Shown one piece after another: positions 43,460 to 51,819 of a stretch of DNA of 64,000 bases. Made by a program: the position numbers and the translations under genes. Below the pieces are notes generated by a model. It had not been told where the DNA came from and did no database searches. It was given only the letters and a program-made list of their open reading frames with translations. The stretch covers positions 930,001 to 994,000 of the forward strand of contig NZ_AP025459.1 in the NCBI RefSeq assembly GCF_024347295.1, read 5' to 3'. Position 1 is the stretch's first letter, and every line of letters starts with the position of its first letter. The stretch is from Vibrio artabrorum. GTDB taxonomy: Bacteria > Pseudomonadota > Gammaproteobacteria > Enterobacterales > Vibrionaceae.

Positions 43460-43479
43460 ATGAAAGCTATTACCGCATC
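43460..43479 (+). pseudogene. 5' stub of a gene cut by the right repeat copy
   Basis: GAAAGGTGAAGT followed by ATGAAAGCTATTACCGCATC looks like a normal ribosome binding site and start of the next operon gene. After six or seven codons it enters the 177-bp repeat, where the frame continues with unrelated residues and stops at about 43549. I read this as the first codons of a truncated fourth operon gene. Confidence 0.4.
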
Positions 43480-43656
43480 CAGAACAGTTGCACTGACCAG
43501 TCGAATTCTGTCATCAATACTGAAGACGCGAACGGTGCACCAAAAGTGACGGCTGTACCCAATGGCGCATGGTCCGCACAATGGTCATTTGATTCAGTGC
43601 TCGACTTTGTTCCCCGAAGCTAATAGGCAACGAAAGCCCAGTTATGCTGGGCTTTT
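43480..43656 (+). repeat. Right copy of the 177-bp direct repeat
   Basis: This is a 175/177 match to 37228-37404, in the same orientation and 6252 bp apart. It has the same 49-codon gene tail and terminator hairpin (43633-43657). Between the copies lies the whole sugar island. The remaining gap from here to the VOC gene (43658-43860) shows nothing else. Confidence 0.9.
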
Positions 43657-43860
43657 TATACGACTTTCAGATAACTCACCACGCATTTATTAACGTATAC
43701 ATGCTTTCTCTTTGTATGCATCGTCTTGTGTTCGGATTACTATAGTAAACTCATCCTCAGAACGTTGTTAAGATGAGCTTTAATGGTTCTGTTCAAATAT
43801 GGACGAAATATACAGCGTCAGCGGAATAAGCGCTCACCACTCTTATTTACAAGGAAGCTA

Positions 43861-44241
43861 ATGATGGAAATCAGTCAGTTGGATCATTTGGTATTAACCG
43901 TGAGTGATTTACAAGTTACGGTCGATTTTTACCAAAAAGTGCTTGGAATGAAGCCCATCGAATTTGGCGAGGGTCGATTGGCGTTGTCATTTGGGACGCA
44001 GAAGATCAATTTACACCTCAGTGGTAGCGAGTTCGAACCAAAGGCAAGCCGTGTACAAGTCGGTAGTGCAGATCTCTGCTTTATTACCAATACCCCAATT
44101 GCTGAAGTAGTTGAACATATCCAAGAGCAGGGCATCGTCATCGAAGAGGGACCGGTGCCACGAACCGGTGCAATCGGAAAAATTGTCTCGGTTTATCTTC
44201 GTGATCCTGATGGTAATCTGATTGAAGTTTCGAATTACTAA
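43861..44241 (+). CDS. VOC-family (glyoxalase/bleomycin-resistance-like) protein
   Basis: This 126-residue cytosolic protein has two beta-alpha-beta-beta-beta halves. Candidate metal ligands are His in QLDHLVLTVSD, His in KINLHLSG, and Glu in DPDGNLIEVSNY. AAGGAAG precedes two adjacent ATGs (43861, 43864); either may be used. Enzymatic role is unknown; relatives include dioxygenases and antibiotic-binding proteins. The GH4 operon and repeat lie upstream, and a shared terminator lies downstream. Confidence 0.83.
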   Translation: MMEISQLDHLVLTVSDLQVTVDFYQKVLGMKPIEFGEGRLALSFGTQKINLHLSGSEFEPKASRVQVGSADLCFITNTPIAEVVEHIQEQGIVIEEGPVPRTGAIGKIVSVYLRDPDGNLIEVSNY

Positions 44242-44390
44242 ATTTTAGACTATACCGATATTTTTGTTGGCTGAGTTACGGGCAATGAATGTCCGGTTGG
44301 TGGTTGTGAAGGTACAGTGCGTGAAGTGAATCACGGGTGTTAATCGGATCAACTAAACGACTCTGTTTAGATTAACGTTGATTTGAATAG

Positions 44391-44431
44391 AAAAAGCGCG
44401 CTATTACCGAGTGGCAATAACGCGCTTTTTT
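44391..44431. terminator. Bidirectional terminator between the VOC and norM genes
   Basis: AAAAAGCGCG ... CGCGCTTTTTT with an interrupted inner stem (TATT / AATA, CC / GG). A-tract and T-tract on the two sides allow termination in both directions, fitting the convergent genes. Confidence 0.85.
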
Positions 44432-44452
44432 GTATTAGCTTATTGGTCGATC

Positions 44453-45835
44453 TTAGCTTGCTATTGAAACATTTGCTGATGGCAAGTCACGCTTCTTAAT
44501 CACGTATCGCAAGCGAATCAACATCAGCGCAGCCGATACGCTTAATCCCGTTAGAATACCAATCCAAAAACCTTCTTCACCCATCGCTGGAACAATGCCG
44601 TCTGTTAAGCCCAGCACCATACCTAAGGGCAGTGCTAAGCCCCAATAGGAAGCGATCGCTAAAATCATCGGGACTTTCGTGTCTTTATAACCACGTAATG
44701 CACCATTCGCAGACGTTTGCAGCGCATCACTGAATTGGTACATAGCCGTAAACGTCAACAACACTGCTGCGGTTGCGCTTATCGTAGGGTCGGTGGTGTA
44801 AAGTCTAATGATCCACTCTGGGAATAGAAGGAACATTGCAACCGAGAGCAACGAAATTAACGCAGCAACCACGATGCCGACTTTGCTGCGTTCTATTGCG
44901 CTAAGTTCATCCTTTTCTCCTAACGCGTGTCCAACGCGAATCGTAATGCCAAATGAGATACTCATTGGAATCACATAAGTCAGGCTTGAAATGTTAAGTG
45001 CAATTTGCGCGGCCGCCACGTTCTCTGCACCTATACGACCAATCATCAACGCAATAACGGCAAATATGCTGCCACACACCGCGATGTTCATTCCGATAGG
45101 CAAGCCTAACCTTAAAAGGTGAATCATCTCTTTTGCTTTTGGCTTGGCGTCTGCAAAGTTAATGATATTTTTGTATTGGTGGTGGCCTTTAATGTAGGAA
45201 TAGAGCATTCCCGACATTAGCCAATACACTATGCTTGTCGCCCAACCACAACCCACAGCGCCCATTTCAGGGAAGCCAAACTTACCGTAGATCAGTACGT
45301 AGTTGACCGGGATATTCACTAACAAACCGACCACTGAGATGATCATTGGTACTTTGGTGTTGTTCATGCCCTCGCAAAAGCCATTCAAAGTGTAGAACAG
45401 GGCAATACCCGGCACACCGAAGGCGAGGGCAAAAGCATAGTCGCTGCCAATCGGAATGATCTCAGCGGCCACTCCAATCCATTCTAAGATCGGTTTCGCA
45501 CTCACTAAATAGGCGATAAGCAGGACGCTAGCAATTAATGCGAGCCAAACCATCTGGAAGAATTCAACAGAGATACTTTGAAAGTCTCGTGCGCCTCGGT
45601 GGTAAGCAACAACAGGCGTTAGCGCCATAATCACGCCACGCAGCAATAACAACACAGGAATCCAAAGGCTGGTACCAAGTGCGATCGCCGCGAGATCGGC
45701 AGGGCTTACTTGGCCAGCCATTGTCGTATCGACAAATCCCATCGCTTGGGTAGCTATTTGAGTCAAAATGATTGGAATCGAAAGGTGCATAAGCGCACCC
45801 GATTCACGAGTAAAAGGACGAAGTTTCGTTAGCAT
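44453..45835 (-). CDS. norM: NorM-type MATE multidrug efflux pump
   Basis: The 460-residue protein has 12 predicted membrane helices, the length and pattern of NorM Na+-driven MATE exporters. The N-terminal motif ESGALMHLSIPIILTQIATQ, the Asp in VDTTMAGQVSPADLAA (helix 1-2 area) and CEGMNNTKVPMIIS match the family. Substrates in Vibrio relatives are fluoroquinolones, ethidium and other cations. The gene starts at ATG 45835. Family assignment is firm. The exact orthologue is less sure because NorM paralogues are common in Vibrio. Confidence 0.88.
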   Translation of the reverse strand: MLTKLRPFTRESGALMHLSIPIILTQIATQAMGFVDTTMAGQVSPADLAAIALGTSLWIPVLLLLRGVIMALTPVVAYHRGARDFQSISVEFFQMVWLALIASVLLIAYLVSAKPILEWIGVAAEIIPIGSDYAFALAFGVPGIALFYTLNGFCEGMNNTKVPMIISVVGLLVNIPVNYVLIYGKFGFPEMGAVGCGWATSIVYWLMSGMLYSYIKGHHQYKNIINFADAKPKAKEMIHLLRLGLPIGMNIAVCGSIFAVIALMIGRIGAENVAAAQIALNISSLTYVIPMSISFGITIRVGHALGEKDELSAIERSKVGIVVAALISLLSVAMFLLFPEWIIRLYTTDPTISATAAVLLTFTAMYQFSDALQTSANGALRGYKDTKVPMILAIASYWGLALPLGMVLGLTDGIVPAMGEEGFWIGILTGLSVSAALMLIRLRYVIKKRDLPSANVSIAS

Positions 45836-46250
45836 GGAAGTTCACAACACCAATATAAATACACGAATGATGGCAGGATGGCCGGTGTGCATTTTAGGAT
45901 GTGCCCCGTTGGGCGGCGATAATATAAACACCTTATAGTTTAGGGTCAAGCATTCGATTTACTGGGTATCAGCGATCAAGTTGGATATCCCTGATATAGC
46001 GGCTTCAATTCTGTTGTCGTTTATATAAGCGTATGTTTTCTTAATAAATATACCGATGGTGCAACTTTGTTATTTGCTAGGCAAATCACTAAATTGAAAG
46101 GTATAAGTTATTGTTATGAATGAGCTGAGGTGAGTACAATTAGTGAAATTACCGGCTAGACAAAAACACGATATTGAAACCATTTGTCGGTCGATTCGCT
46201 TTTAGTTTCATATTAAGCACTGCATCACTAAAAAACGACAAGGAATCAAA
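45836..46250. other. Intergenic region upstream of norM
   Basis: This 415-bp region holds the norM promoter and the leader of the lipoprotein stub. I see no gene, repeat or strong hairpin in it. The base composition turns AT-rich from about 46010 onward, in keeping with the degraded DNA that follows. Confidence 0.4.
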
Positions 46251-46391
46251 ATGTTGTATCAAAAAATCGGATTATCTTTGGCTGTATTGACGCTTTCTGG
46301 ATGTGCTACCGCGCCCATTACGCTCAACTATTCGCCAAGTAGAGTTAACAAAAAAATAGGGCGCCAATATACTTTTGGCACCCTATGCTGA
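46251..46391 (+). pseudogene. Truncated lipoprotein gene (YajG-like N-terminus)
   Basis: ATG 46251 with AAGGAA upstream opens a 46-residue frame. It starts with a perfect lipoprotein signal (LAVLTLSGCATAP, lipobox LSGC), then APITLNYSPS, which resembles YajG-family lipoproteins. After about residue 30 the frame runs into the terminator hairpin of the opposite-strand small gene and stops. The normal family length is about 190 residues, so this is a 5' fragment joined to foreign sequence. Confidence 0.6.
46356..46386 (-). terminator. Terminator of the 35-residue membrane peptide gene
   Basis: Leftward: AGGGTGCCAA / TTGGCGCCCT (one wobble pair), 7-nt loop, then ATTTTTTTGTT. Strong intrinsic terminator, 48 nt past the small gene's stop. 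Confidence 0.8.
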
Positions 46392-46433
46392 CTTATCTTT
46401 GCGTTAAAGTTCGTGCCAATACCCAAAGTGCTT

Positions 46434-46541
46434 CTACTGCCACATGGCCAGTACAAACACAAAAACACCGATGCCAAGCATCACTTTTAGCAGTAAGCCG
46501 AGTGGTGCACCACCTTTTGGCGCCTTATTACAACATCCCAT
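46434..46541 (-). CDS. 35-residue single-helix membrane peptide
   Basis: A short gene with a good ribosome binding site (GGAGACGACG before ATG 46541) and its own terminator. The peptide begins MGCCNKAPKGGAPLG and continues as one hydrophobic helix (LLLKVMLGIGVFVFVLAMW). A Cys-Cys pair and a Gly/Pro-rich head precede the helix. I do not know a named family. The start, terminator and composition argue that it is real. Possible roles are as a small membrane regulator or metal-binding peptide; both are guesses. Confidence 0.6.
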   Translation of the reverse strand: MGCCNKAPKGGAPLGLLLKVMLGIGVFVFVLAMWQ

Positions 46542-46786
46542 CGTCGTCTCCTTATTCATTGTTGGTTTCACTCACCTTAAACCTTTCCCTTACGGTAAGG
46601 TCAATGGTTAATTCGCCACATAATTTGAAATCTAGAATTAAAAAAAGCGAAATATTGGGTTGGCCTTTGAAGTGATATCAATGCAGAGATGGGGAGCAAT
46701 ACGGTGAAGATTATGTATTACACATCACGATAAGTTAGAAAGATTTGAGTGAAACTAGGGCTTAACATTAGTCATTAGGTGAATCT

Positions 46787-47038
46787 ATGGCCAAAGTAAT
46801 GAGTCCGAGCGATCTGAAAACGATCCTACACTCCAAGCGTGCCAATCTTTATTACCTGCAGCATTGTCGTGTATTGGTCAATGCTGGGCGAGTTGAATAT
46901 GTTACCGACCAAGGTAAAGAAAGTCTTTATTGGAATATTCCTATCGCAAACACGACCGCGATCATGCTAGGTACGGGCACATCGATTACGCAAGCGGCAA
47001 TGCGGGATTTAGCAAAAGCTGGGGTTCTGATGGGATTT
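46787..47038 (+). pseudogene. cas1: Truncated cas1 of a type I-F CRISPR system
   Basis: The first 84 residues match the N-terminal domain of type I-F Cas1 very closely: SPSDLKTILHSKRANLYYLQ, HCRVLVNAGRVEYVTDQG, YWNIPIANTTAIMLGTGTSI, TQAAMRDLAKAGVLMGF. I-F Cas1 is about 320-330 residues with its active site in the C-terminal domain. Here the frame leaves the family after GVLMGF, reads YGYKAS and stops at 47059, where an IS110-family fragment begins. No cas2-3, csy genes or repeat array are present in the window. Non-functional remnant. Confidence 0.88.
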
Positions 47039-47374
47039 TACGGGTACAAAGCGAGTTGATGGACGCTGAACAGCTTCGCATATGGCAACAGCATCATTAA
47101 GGTCGTTCTTTCCTTTAGTTCGATAAGGAATTACGTATTTAACGGCCATAATGCGGGCGTCGTGCCCAAGTTTATTGAGTGTTCTTGCCCAATAATGTGC
47201 ACCACCACACGCTTCAACGCCTATACGCATGAGTGGCATATTTGCTATTGTAGTCAGTAGTTTAGAGCGAGTTACCGACTTATGAAGTATGACCTTACCA
47301 TTTTGGTCTACGGCATGAAGACTGAAGTGGTTTTTAGCTAGGTCGATACTGCAGAAATAAGAAAAATCAGACAT
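47036..47374 (-). pseudogene. IS110-family transposase, N-terminal fragment
   Basis: ATG 47374 has GGAGG upstream. The first 112 or so residues are the RuvC-like DEDD N-terminal domain: YFCSIDLAKNHFSLHAVDQN, IGVEACGGAHYWARTL, then YRTKGKNDLNDAVAICEAVQ. The frame enters cas1 DNA after VPVKS and stops at 47009. Full-length members are about 320-340 residues and need a C-terminal Ser-containing domain, which is missing. Inactive. Confidence 0.85.
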
Positions 47375-47440
47375 GGTGCCTCCGGTGCAATTAAGTACCA
47401 CATAAGTGTGGCAGATCCTCGTAAGGGGGGGATCCATGTC
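47036..47440 (-). mobile_element. Truncated IS110-family insertion sequence
   Basis: The fragment consists of the 5' end of an IS110-type element: leader DNA from about 47440, then the transposase start. Its inner end stops abruptly inside cas1 at about 47033-47041, so two-thirds of the transposase and the other end are lost, together with the rest of cas1. Short shared bases (GGATTT) at the junction make the exact breakpoint ambiguous. The outer end is immediately next to the core site of an integron cassette. Confidence 0.75.
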
Positions 47441-47445
47441 ATTCG

Positions 47446-47763
47446 TTATATGCCAGTAATCAGAAAGTCGATAGCAGCAATAATCTCATTTCTAAAAGTG
47501 CTCAACTCATTCACAGGATCACGCAGGATTTTAGTTGGAACACTCGCCATTTGATGAGTTAGGATTACGAAGTCGCCTTCATCAATGTGGATCACTGGGC
47601 ACAGGTGGGTAGGGGCTTTCTTCTCTAACATTTCAACCGGTGTTAAGGGAATCACCAGTCGGGTATTCAGCGTATCAAGCATTTCACTTTGAACATCAAC
47701 AAAGTATGGGTAAGCGGTAGCAGTGCTTTTATTGTTATTTTGGTATAGTGAAAATTGTGACAT
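47446..47763 (-). CDS. ccdB: CcdB-family gyrase-poisoning toxin
   Basis: The 105-residue protein starts MSQFSLYQNNN and has the CcdB fold pattern (YFVDVQSEMLDTLNTRLVIPL, HIDEGDFVILTHQMASVP) ending FLITGI. In plasmid F CcdB the C-terminal Trp-Gly-Ile is essential for killing through DNA gyrase. Here the Trp position is Thr, so gyrase poisoning may be altered or lost. The stop codon overlaps the cassette core site. It overlaps ccdA by one base (ATGA type), so the pair is coupled. Confidence 0.87.
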   Translation of the reverse strand: MSQFSLYQNNNKSTATAYPYFVDVQSEMLDTLNTRLVIPLTPVEMLEKKAPTHLCPVIHIDEGDFVILTHQMASVPTKILRDPVNELSTFRNEIIAAIDFLITGI

Positions 47764-48008
47764 TAGAATACTCGGTAAGAATCGGAAAACAGGCCGTGAT
47801 TTTCTGTTAGTTCATTGCAAGCGCTAATCGCATCTGCATTGAGCTCTAACCACTCAGTTTTACGGCGTTGTTTCACTTCTTTTTCAAGAGCTTTTTCCAT
47901 TGTTGCAGAGAGGTTTATGTTTAGTCGCTTAGCTTCAGCGAGTAGTTCGCTGTTTAAGCTTAAGTTTGCAGCCTTTTTGGGTGCTTGCGTACTATATGAG
48001 TTTCTCAT
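47763..48008 (-). CDS. ccdA: CcdA-family antitoxin
   Basis: This 81-residue protein has an N-terminal ribbon-helix-helix DNA-binding part (KKAANLSLNSELLAEAKRLN, INLSATMEKALEKEVK) and a C-terminal toxin-binding tail ending GLFSDSYRVF. It autoregulates the operon with CcdB in known systems. It starts at ATG 48008 with a modest ribosome binding site. Encoded upstream of ccdB as usual. Confidence 0.87.
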   Translation of the reverse strand: MRNSYSTQAPKKAANLSLNSELLAEAKRLNINLSATMEKALEKEVKQRRKTEWLELNADAISACNELTENHGLFSDSYRVF

Positions 48009-48062
48009 GATAATTACCTATGCGTATTTTTAGTGCGCATTAAGTATAGGTGCACGAAAGGC

Positions 48063-48182
48063 ATATAACAAACAATTTAAGAGTGATTCCCCACGCTTGG
48101 CATTTTGGGTTTAGTTTAGTGTTTACGGCGTCCAAGTAGAGTGCAGTGGTAGCGTGGCTCACATCTTAATTGTGCGTTAACT
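48063..48182 (+). other. Integron attC recombination site (Vibrio-type, about 120 bp)
   Basis: The outer arms TAACAAACAATTTAAGA (from 48066) and TCTTAATTGTGCGTTAAC (48164-48181) pair imperfectly. CAATTTAAGA against CAATTAAGA leaves one unpaired base, the extrahelical base used by integron integrases. The interior contains CCACGCTTGGCATTTTGGG and TTAGTGTTTACGGCG, both typical of Vibrio cassette repeats. Length 120 bp matches the VCR class. The crossover point is between 48176 and 48177. Confidence 0.85.
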
Positions 48183-48415
48183 TCCTATACTTCAACTAAT
48201 CGGTTATATCCTAATTTAGTAATGTAACTGGCAAGGTTCTGTCCATTTTCGAGTTAATGAGCCTCTAATTTGATTAACGCCAGATTGTCCACAAAGCAAA
48301 AAGCGAACCTTGTAAGGGTTCGCTTTTGAATTATTAGGAATTAACCAACTACATTAAGATAACCATCTTCATTAAATCGTTAACCAACTTAATCAGTCAT
48401 CCTCAATCTACAAAA
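48183..48415. terminator. Region with a bidirectional terminator (48297-48327) downstream of gcvP
   Basis: AAAAAGCGAACC / GGGTTCGCTTTT with a short loop is a strong hairpin flanked by A and T tracts. It lies about 90 nt past the gcvP stop and serves that leftward operon. The rest of the stretch between attC and gcvP holds no recognisable gene. Confidence 0.8.
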
Positions 48416-51295
48416 CTAATCTTCGTAGTTGTCGATGCTTGGGCACGAGCAGATTAGGTTGCGGTCGCCATATACGTTATCTACACGGTTAACCGTCGGC
48501 CAGTACTTCGCGTTTTTCGTTGCTTTCGATGGGAAGCAAGCCAGTTCGCGAGAGTAAGGGCGATCCCATTCTGCGCCTGAAAGGTCAACTTGAGTGTGTG
48601 GCGCGTTAACAAGCGGGTTGTTATCCAGTGGCCATTCACCATTCTTAACCTTCGCCATCTCTTCACGGATGGCGATCATCGCATCACAGAAACGGTCTAG
48701 CTCTTCCAAATCTTCCGATTCAGTCGGCTCTATCATTAATGTGCCCGCTACTGGGAAAGACATTGTCGGTGCGTGGAAACCGAAGTCCATGAGACGTTTC
48801 GCGATATCTTCCTCGCTGATGCCTGTGTCTTCTTTTAGTGGACGAATATCGATAATGCATTCGTGCGCGACGCGGCCATTAATACCACGATAAAGAACAG
48901 GGTAGTGAGGGCGTAGTTTCTCCATCACGTAGTTCGCGTTCAGAATCGCTACTTTGGTTGCGTCTGTTAGGCCTGATTCGCCCATCATTGCGATGTAAGC
49001 CCAAGAGATAGGTAGAATGGAAGCACTACCTAGATCGGCAGCTGAAACCGCGTAGTCCGAACCTTGTACACCGTTTTCGATGTGACCTGGTAGGAAAGGA
49101 GCTAGGTGCGATTTAACACCGATAGGACCCATACCCGGACCGCCACCGCCGTGTGGAATACAGAATGTTTTGTGTAGGTTCAAGTGAGACACGTCTGAAC
49201 CGATGAAGCCAGGTGAAGTTAGGCCTACTTGAGCGTTCATGTTCGCGCCGTCGAGGTAAACCTGACCGCCCGCTGCGTGTACTTGTTCGCACACTTCTTT
49301 CACTTGCTCTTCGTATACGCCGTGCGTAGAAGGGTAAGTGATCATGATGCTTGATAGGTTTTCTTTGTGCTTCTCGATCTTCGCTGCTAGGTCTGCCATG
49401 TCGATGTTGCCATCTTCATCACACTTAACAACGACGACCTTCATTGAAACCATAGACGCTGTTGCAGGGTTAGTACCGTGCGCCGAACTTGGGATCAGAC
49501 AAACGTTACGGTGAGCTTCACCGCGGCTTGCGTGGTAACGTTGAATCGCGATTAGACCTGCGTATTCGCCAGATGCACCAGAGTTAGGCTGTAGTGAGAA
49601 GTCGTCGTAACCGGTGATTTCACATAGCTTCTCTTTAAGATCTTTTGCTAGTGCAGTGTATCCAGCAGCTTGCTCAATCGGTGCGAATGGGTGGATAGAA
49701 CCAAACTCAGGCCATGTGACTGGAATCATCTCAGCAGCAGCGTTCAGCTTCATCGTACAGCTGCCCAGTGGGATCATGCCGTGCGTGAGTGAGAAGTCTT
49801 TGTTCTCAAGCTGTTTTAGGTAACGCATCATTTGCGTTTCGCTGTGGTGGGTGTTGAAGACTGGGTGAGTTAGGAACTCTGACTCACGACGGCAGTTCTC
49901 TGGAATAGCGGCAAACTCGTTGGATGCAATGTCAGAAGAGAGTGCTTGAACGTCTTCTTTCACGTCGAAGATAGCGAATAGGGCATTTACGTCGTCGATC
50001 GTTGTTGTTTCATCTAAGCTGATACCGATCTTACCCTTAAGAAGGCGAAGGTTGATGTCACCTGCTTGCGCTTTTGCGTACAGTGCATCTGTCTTGTCTT
50101 CTGTGTTCAGCGTGATGGTATCAAAGAAGCTGTTATTTGTTAGCTCGTAACCGGCTTTAGTTAGGCCAGCCGCTAGGATAGCTGTCATGTGGTGAGTACG
50201 ACGAGCAATGGTACGAAGGCCTTTTGCACCGTGGTATACCGCATAGAAAGAGGCCATGTTTGCCAAAAGTGCTTGAGCAGTACAGATGTTGGATGTTGCT
50301 TTTTCACGGCGGATGTGTTGCTCACGAGTTTGCATGGCCATACGCAGCGCTTGATTACCGTGAGTATCGATGGAAACACCGATAACACGACCCGGCATGG
50401 TGCGCTTATGCTTTTCACGAGTGCCCATGAATGCCGCATGTGGACCGCCGTAACCCATAGGAACGCCGAAACGTTGCGCGCTGCCGATAACGACGTCTGC
50501 GCCCATTTCGCCAGCCGGTTTCAATAGAGCAGAGGCAAGTAGATCGGTCGCCACTGTAACCAGTGTTTTATTGGCTTGAGCTTTTGCAATGATATCGGTT
50601 AGATCGCGAACTTCGCCTGTTGTTCCGGGATATTGAAGAAGCGCACCAAATACGTCTTGTTCTGGCAGTGTTTCAAGCGTACCGACCATGACTTCGAAAC
50701 CGATGTGTTTAGCACGAGTTTTCACCACTTCGAGTGTTTGAGGGTGAACATCGTCAGCAACGAAGAATACTTTGCTCTTGCTTTTACCGGCACGCTTACA
50801 CAGTGTCATTGCTTCGCCAGCCGCGGTCGCTTCGTCAAGAAGGGATGCGTTTGCGATTTCCATACCGGTTAGGTCCATGACCATTTGTTGGTAATTCAGT
50901 AGAGCTTCAAGGCGACCTTGAGAAATCTCTGGTTGGTATGGTGTGTAAGCCGTGTACCAGCCTGGATTCTCTAATACGTTACGTAGAATAACGTTTGGCG
51001 TGAATGTGTTGTAGTAGCCTTGGCCAATGAAGGTGCGTTTCACTTGGTTTAGGTTAGCGATCTCTTTAAGAGAGGTCAGCATATCCATTTCGCTCATTGG
51101 CGCAGCCAGTGTCATTGGTTTTTCAAGGCGGATTTGTGCTGGAACCGTCTCGTCGATCAGCGCGTCTAAGCTCGTTGCGTTGATCGCTTCAAGCATTTTT
51201 TGCTGGTCTGCTTTATTAGGGCCGTTATGACGAGCAACAAACTCGTGTTGGGTATCCAAGTCTTTCAGTAATTGGCTTTGAAGTAATTCAGTCAT
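48416..51295 (-). CDS. gcvP: Glycine dehydrogenase (decarboxylating), P protein
   Basis: The 959-residue single-chain P protein of the glycine cleavage system decarboxylates glycine with PLP and passes the aminomethyl group to lipoyl-GcvH. The PLP-Lys lies in [21 protein letters not shown] (C-terminal half). The N-terminal half carries the related inactive fold with [20 protein letters not shown] and [20 protein letters not shown]. Full length for the gamma-proteobacterial homodimeric form. It is the last gene of glyA-gcvH-gcvP, 92 nt after gcvH. Confidence 0.97.
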   Translation of the reverse strand: MTELLQSQLLKDLDTQHEFVARHNGPNKADQQKMLEAINATSLDALIDETVPAQIRLEKPMTLAAPMSEMDMLTSLKEIANLNQVKRTFIGQGYYNTFTPNVILRNVLENPGWYTAYTPYQPEISQGRLEALLNYQQMVMDLTGMEIANASLLDEATAAGEAMTLCKRAGKSKSKVFFVADDVHPQTLEVVKTRAKHIGFEVMVGTLETLPEQDVFGALLQYPGTTGEVRDLTDIIAKAQANKTLVTVATDLLASALLKPAGEMGADVVIGSAQRFGVPMGYGGPHAAFMGTREKHKRTMPGRVIGVSIDTHGNQALRMAMQTREQHIRREKATSNICTAQALLANMASFYAVYHGAKGLRTIARRTHHMTAILAAGLTKAGYELTNNSFFDTITLNTEDKTDALYAKAQAGDINLRLLKGKIGISLDETTTIDDVNALFAIFDVKEDVQALSSDIASNEFAAIPENCRRESEFLTHPVFNTHHSETQMMRYLKQLENKDFSLTHGMIPLGSCTMKLNAAAEMIPVTWPEFGSIHPFAPIEQAAGYTALAKDLKEKLCEITGYDDFSLQPNSGASGEYAGLIAIQRYHASRGEAHRNVCLIPSSAHGTNPATASMVSMKVVVVKCDEDGNIDMADLAAKIEKHKENLSSIMITYPSTHGVYEEQVKEVCEQVHAAGGQVYLDGANMNAQVGLTSPGFIGSDVSHLNLHKTFCIPHGGGGPGMGPIGVKSHLAPFLPGHIENGVQGSDYAVSAADLGSASILPISWAYIAMMGESGLTDATKVAILNANYVMEKLRPHYPVLYRGINGRVAHECIIDIRPLKEDTGISEEDIAKRLMDFGFHAPTMSFPVAGTLMIEPTESEDLEELDRFCDAMIAIREEMAKVKNGEWPLDNNPLVNAPHTQVDLSGAEWDRPYSRELACFPSKATKNAKYWPTVNRVDNVYGDRNLICSCPSIDNYED

Positions 51296-51343
51296 GATAT
51301 CGTTCTACTTTCTCTTTGGAGCCGTGAGCTAGCCCTTAAAATT

Positions 51344-51365
51344 AAGCTGCTCCAAAGAGCAGCTT
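51344..51365 (-). terminator. Hairpin between gcvH and gcvP
   Basis: AAGCTGCTC / GAGCAGCTT, 9-bp perfect stem, 4-nt loop, then AATTTT in the leftward transcript. It may be a partial terminator or processing site that lowers gcvP relative to gcvH. It lies 22 nt past the gcvH stop. Confidence 0.6.
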
Positions 51366-51387
51366 TTAACGTAATGAGGGTACCTAA

Positions 51388-51768
51388 TTAGTCTTCTTCG
51401 ATAGCGCTTAGGTATTCTTCCGCATCTTTAAGGTTATCGAGTTCAGACGGGTCAGACATCTTCACTTTAACAATCCAACCACCTTCATAAGGTTCTTCGT
51501 TGATAAGCTCTGGGCTATCTTCTAACTCTTCGTTGATTTCTACGATTTCGCCAGAGATTGGTGCGTAGATATCAGAAGCTGCTTTTACTGATTCAACGAG
51601 AGAGAAGCTTTCACCCGCTTCAATTTCGTCGTCAGTATCAGGCAGGTCAACAAACACAACGTCACCGAGTAGCTCTTGAGCGTGCTCAGAAATACCAATA
51701 GTTACAGTGCCGTCACCGTTGTCTTTTACCCACTCGTGGCTATCTGCAAACTTTAGTGTATTGTCCAT
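51388..51768 (-). CDS. gcvH: Glycine cleavage system H protein
   Basis: This 126-residue lipoate carrier has the lipoyl-Lys motif [14 protein letters not shown] (Lys62), a conserved [18 protein letters not shown] stretch, and a C-terminal helix ending [12 protein letters not shown]. It shuttles the aminomethyl group between P, T and L proteins. Start ATG 51768 with GGAG upstream. The gene sits between glyA and gcvP, and the lipoamide dehydrogenase (L protein) is encoded elsewhere. Confidence 0.96.
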   Translation of the reverse strand: MDNTLKFADSHEWVKDNGDGTVTIGISEHAQELLGDVVFVDLPDTDDEIEAGESFSLVESVKAASDIYAPISGEIVEINEELEDSPELINEEPYEGGWIVKVKMSDPSELDNLKDAEEYLSAIEED

Positions 51769-51819
51769 TGCTTATTCTCCAAAAATTTATGAGGTTTTAA
51801 TTTAAATCTTAAAAACGGT

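Larger units (their letters stand above)
47446..48176. mobile_element. Single integron gene cassette carrying ccdAB
   Basis: The left border G|TTATATG (47445/47446) and right border G|TTAACTT (48176/48177) match integron core sites (GTTRRRY) with one mismatch each. The 731-bp unit contains only ccdB and ccdA, both reversed relative to the attC, plus the attC at its right end. Reverse-oriented toxin-antitoxin cassettes with their own promoter are common in Vibrio superintegrons. No integrase or second complete cassette is nearby, so this is an isolated cassette or the last survivor of an array. Confidence 0.72.

Noticed and set aside
46385..46675. Rightward 96-codon frame near the small membrane peptide
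   Set aside because: The opposite-strand 35-residue gene has a better start, hydrophobic pattern and terminator; the rightward frame has none.
46787..48182. A CRISPR array accompanying the cas1 remnant
   Set aside because: No 28-bp I-F type repeat with regular spacers is visible in the flanks; the repeats in the adhesin are coding and of much longer period.
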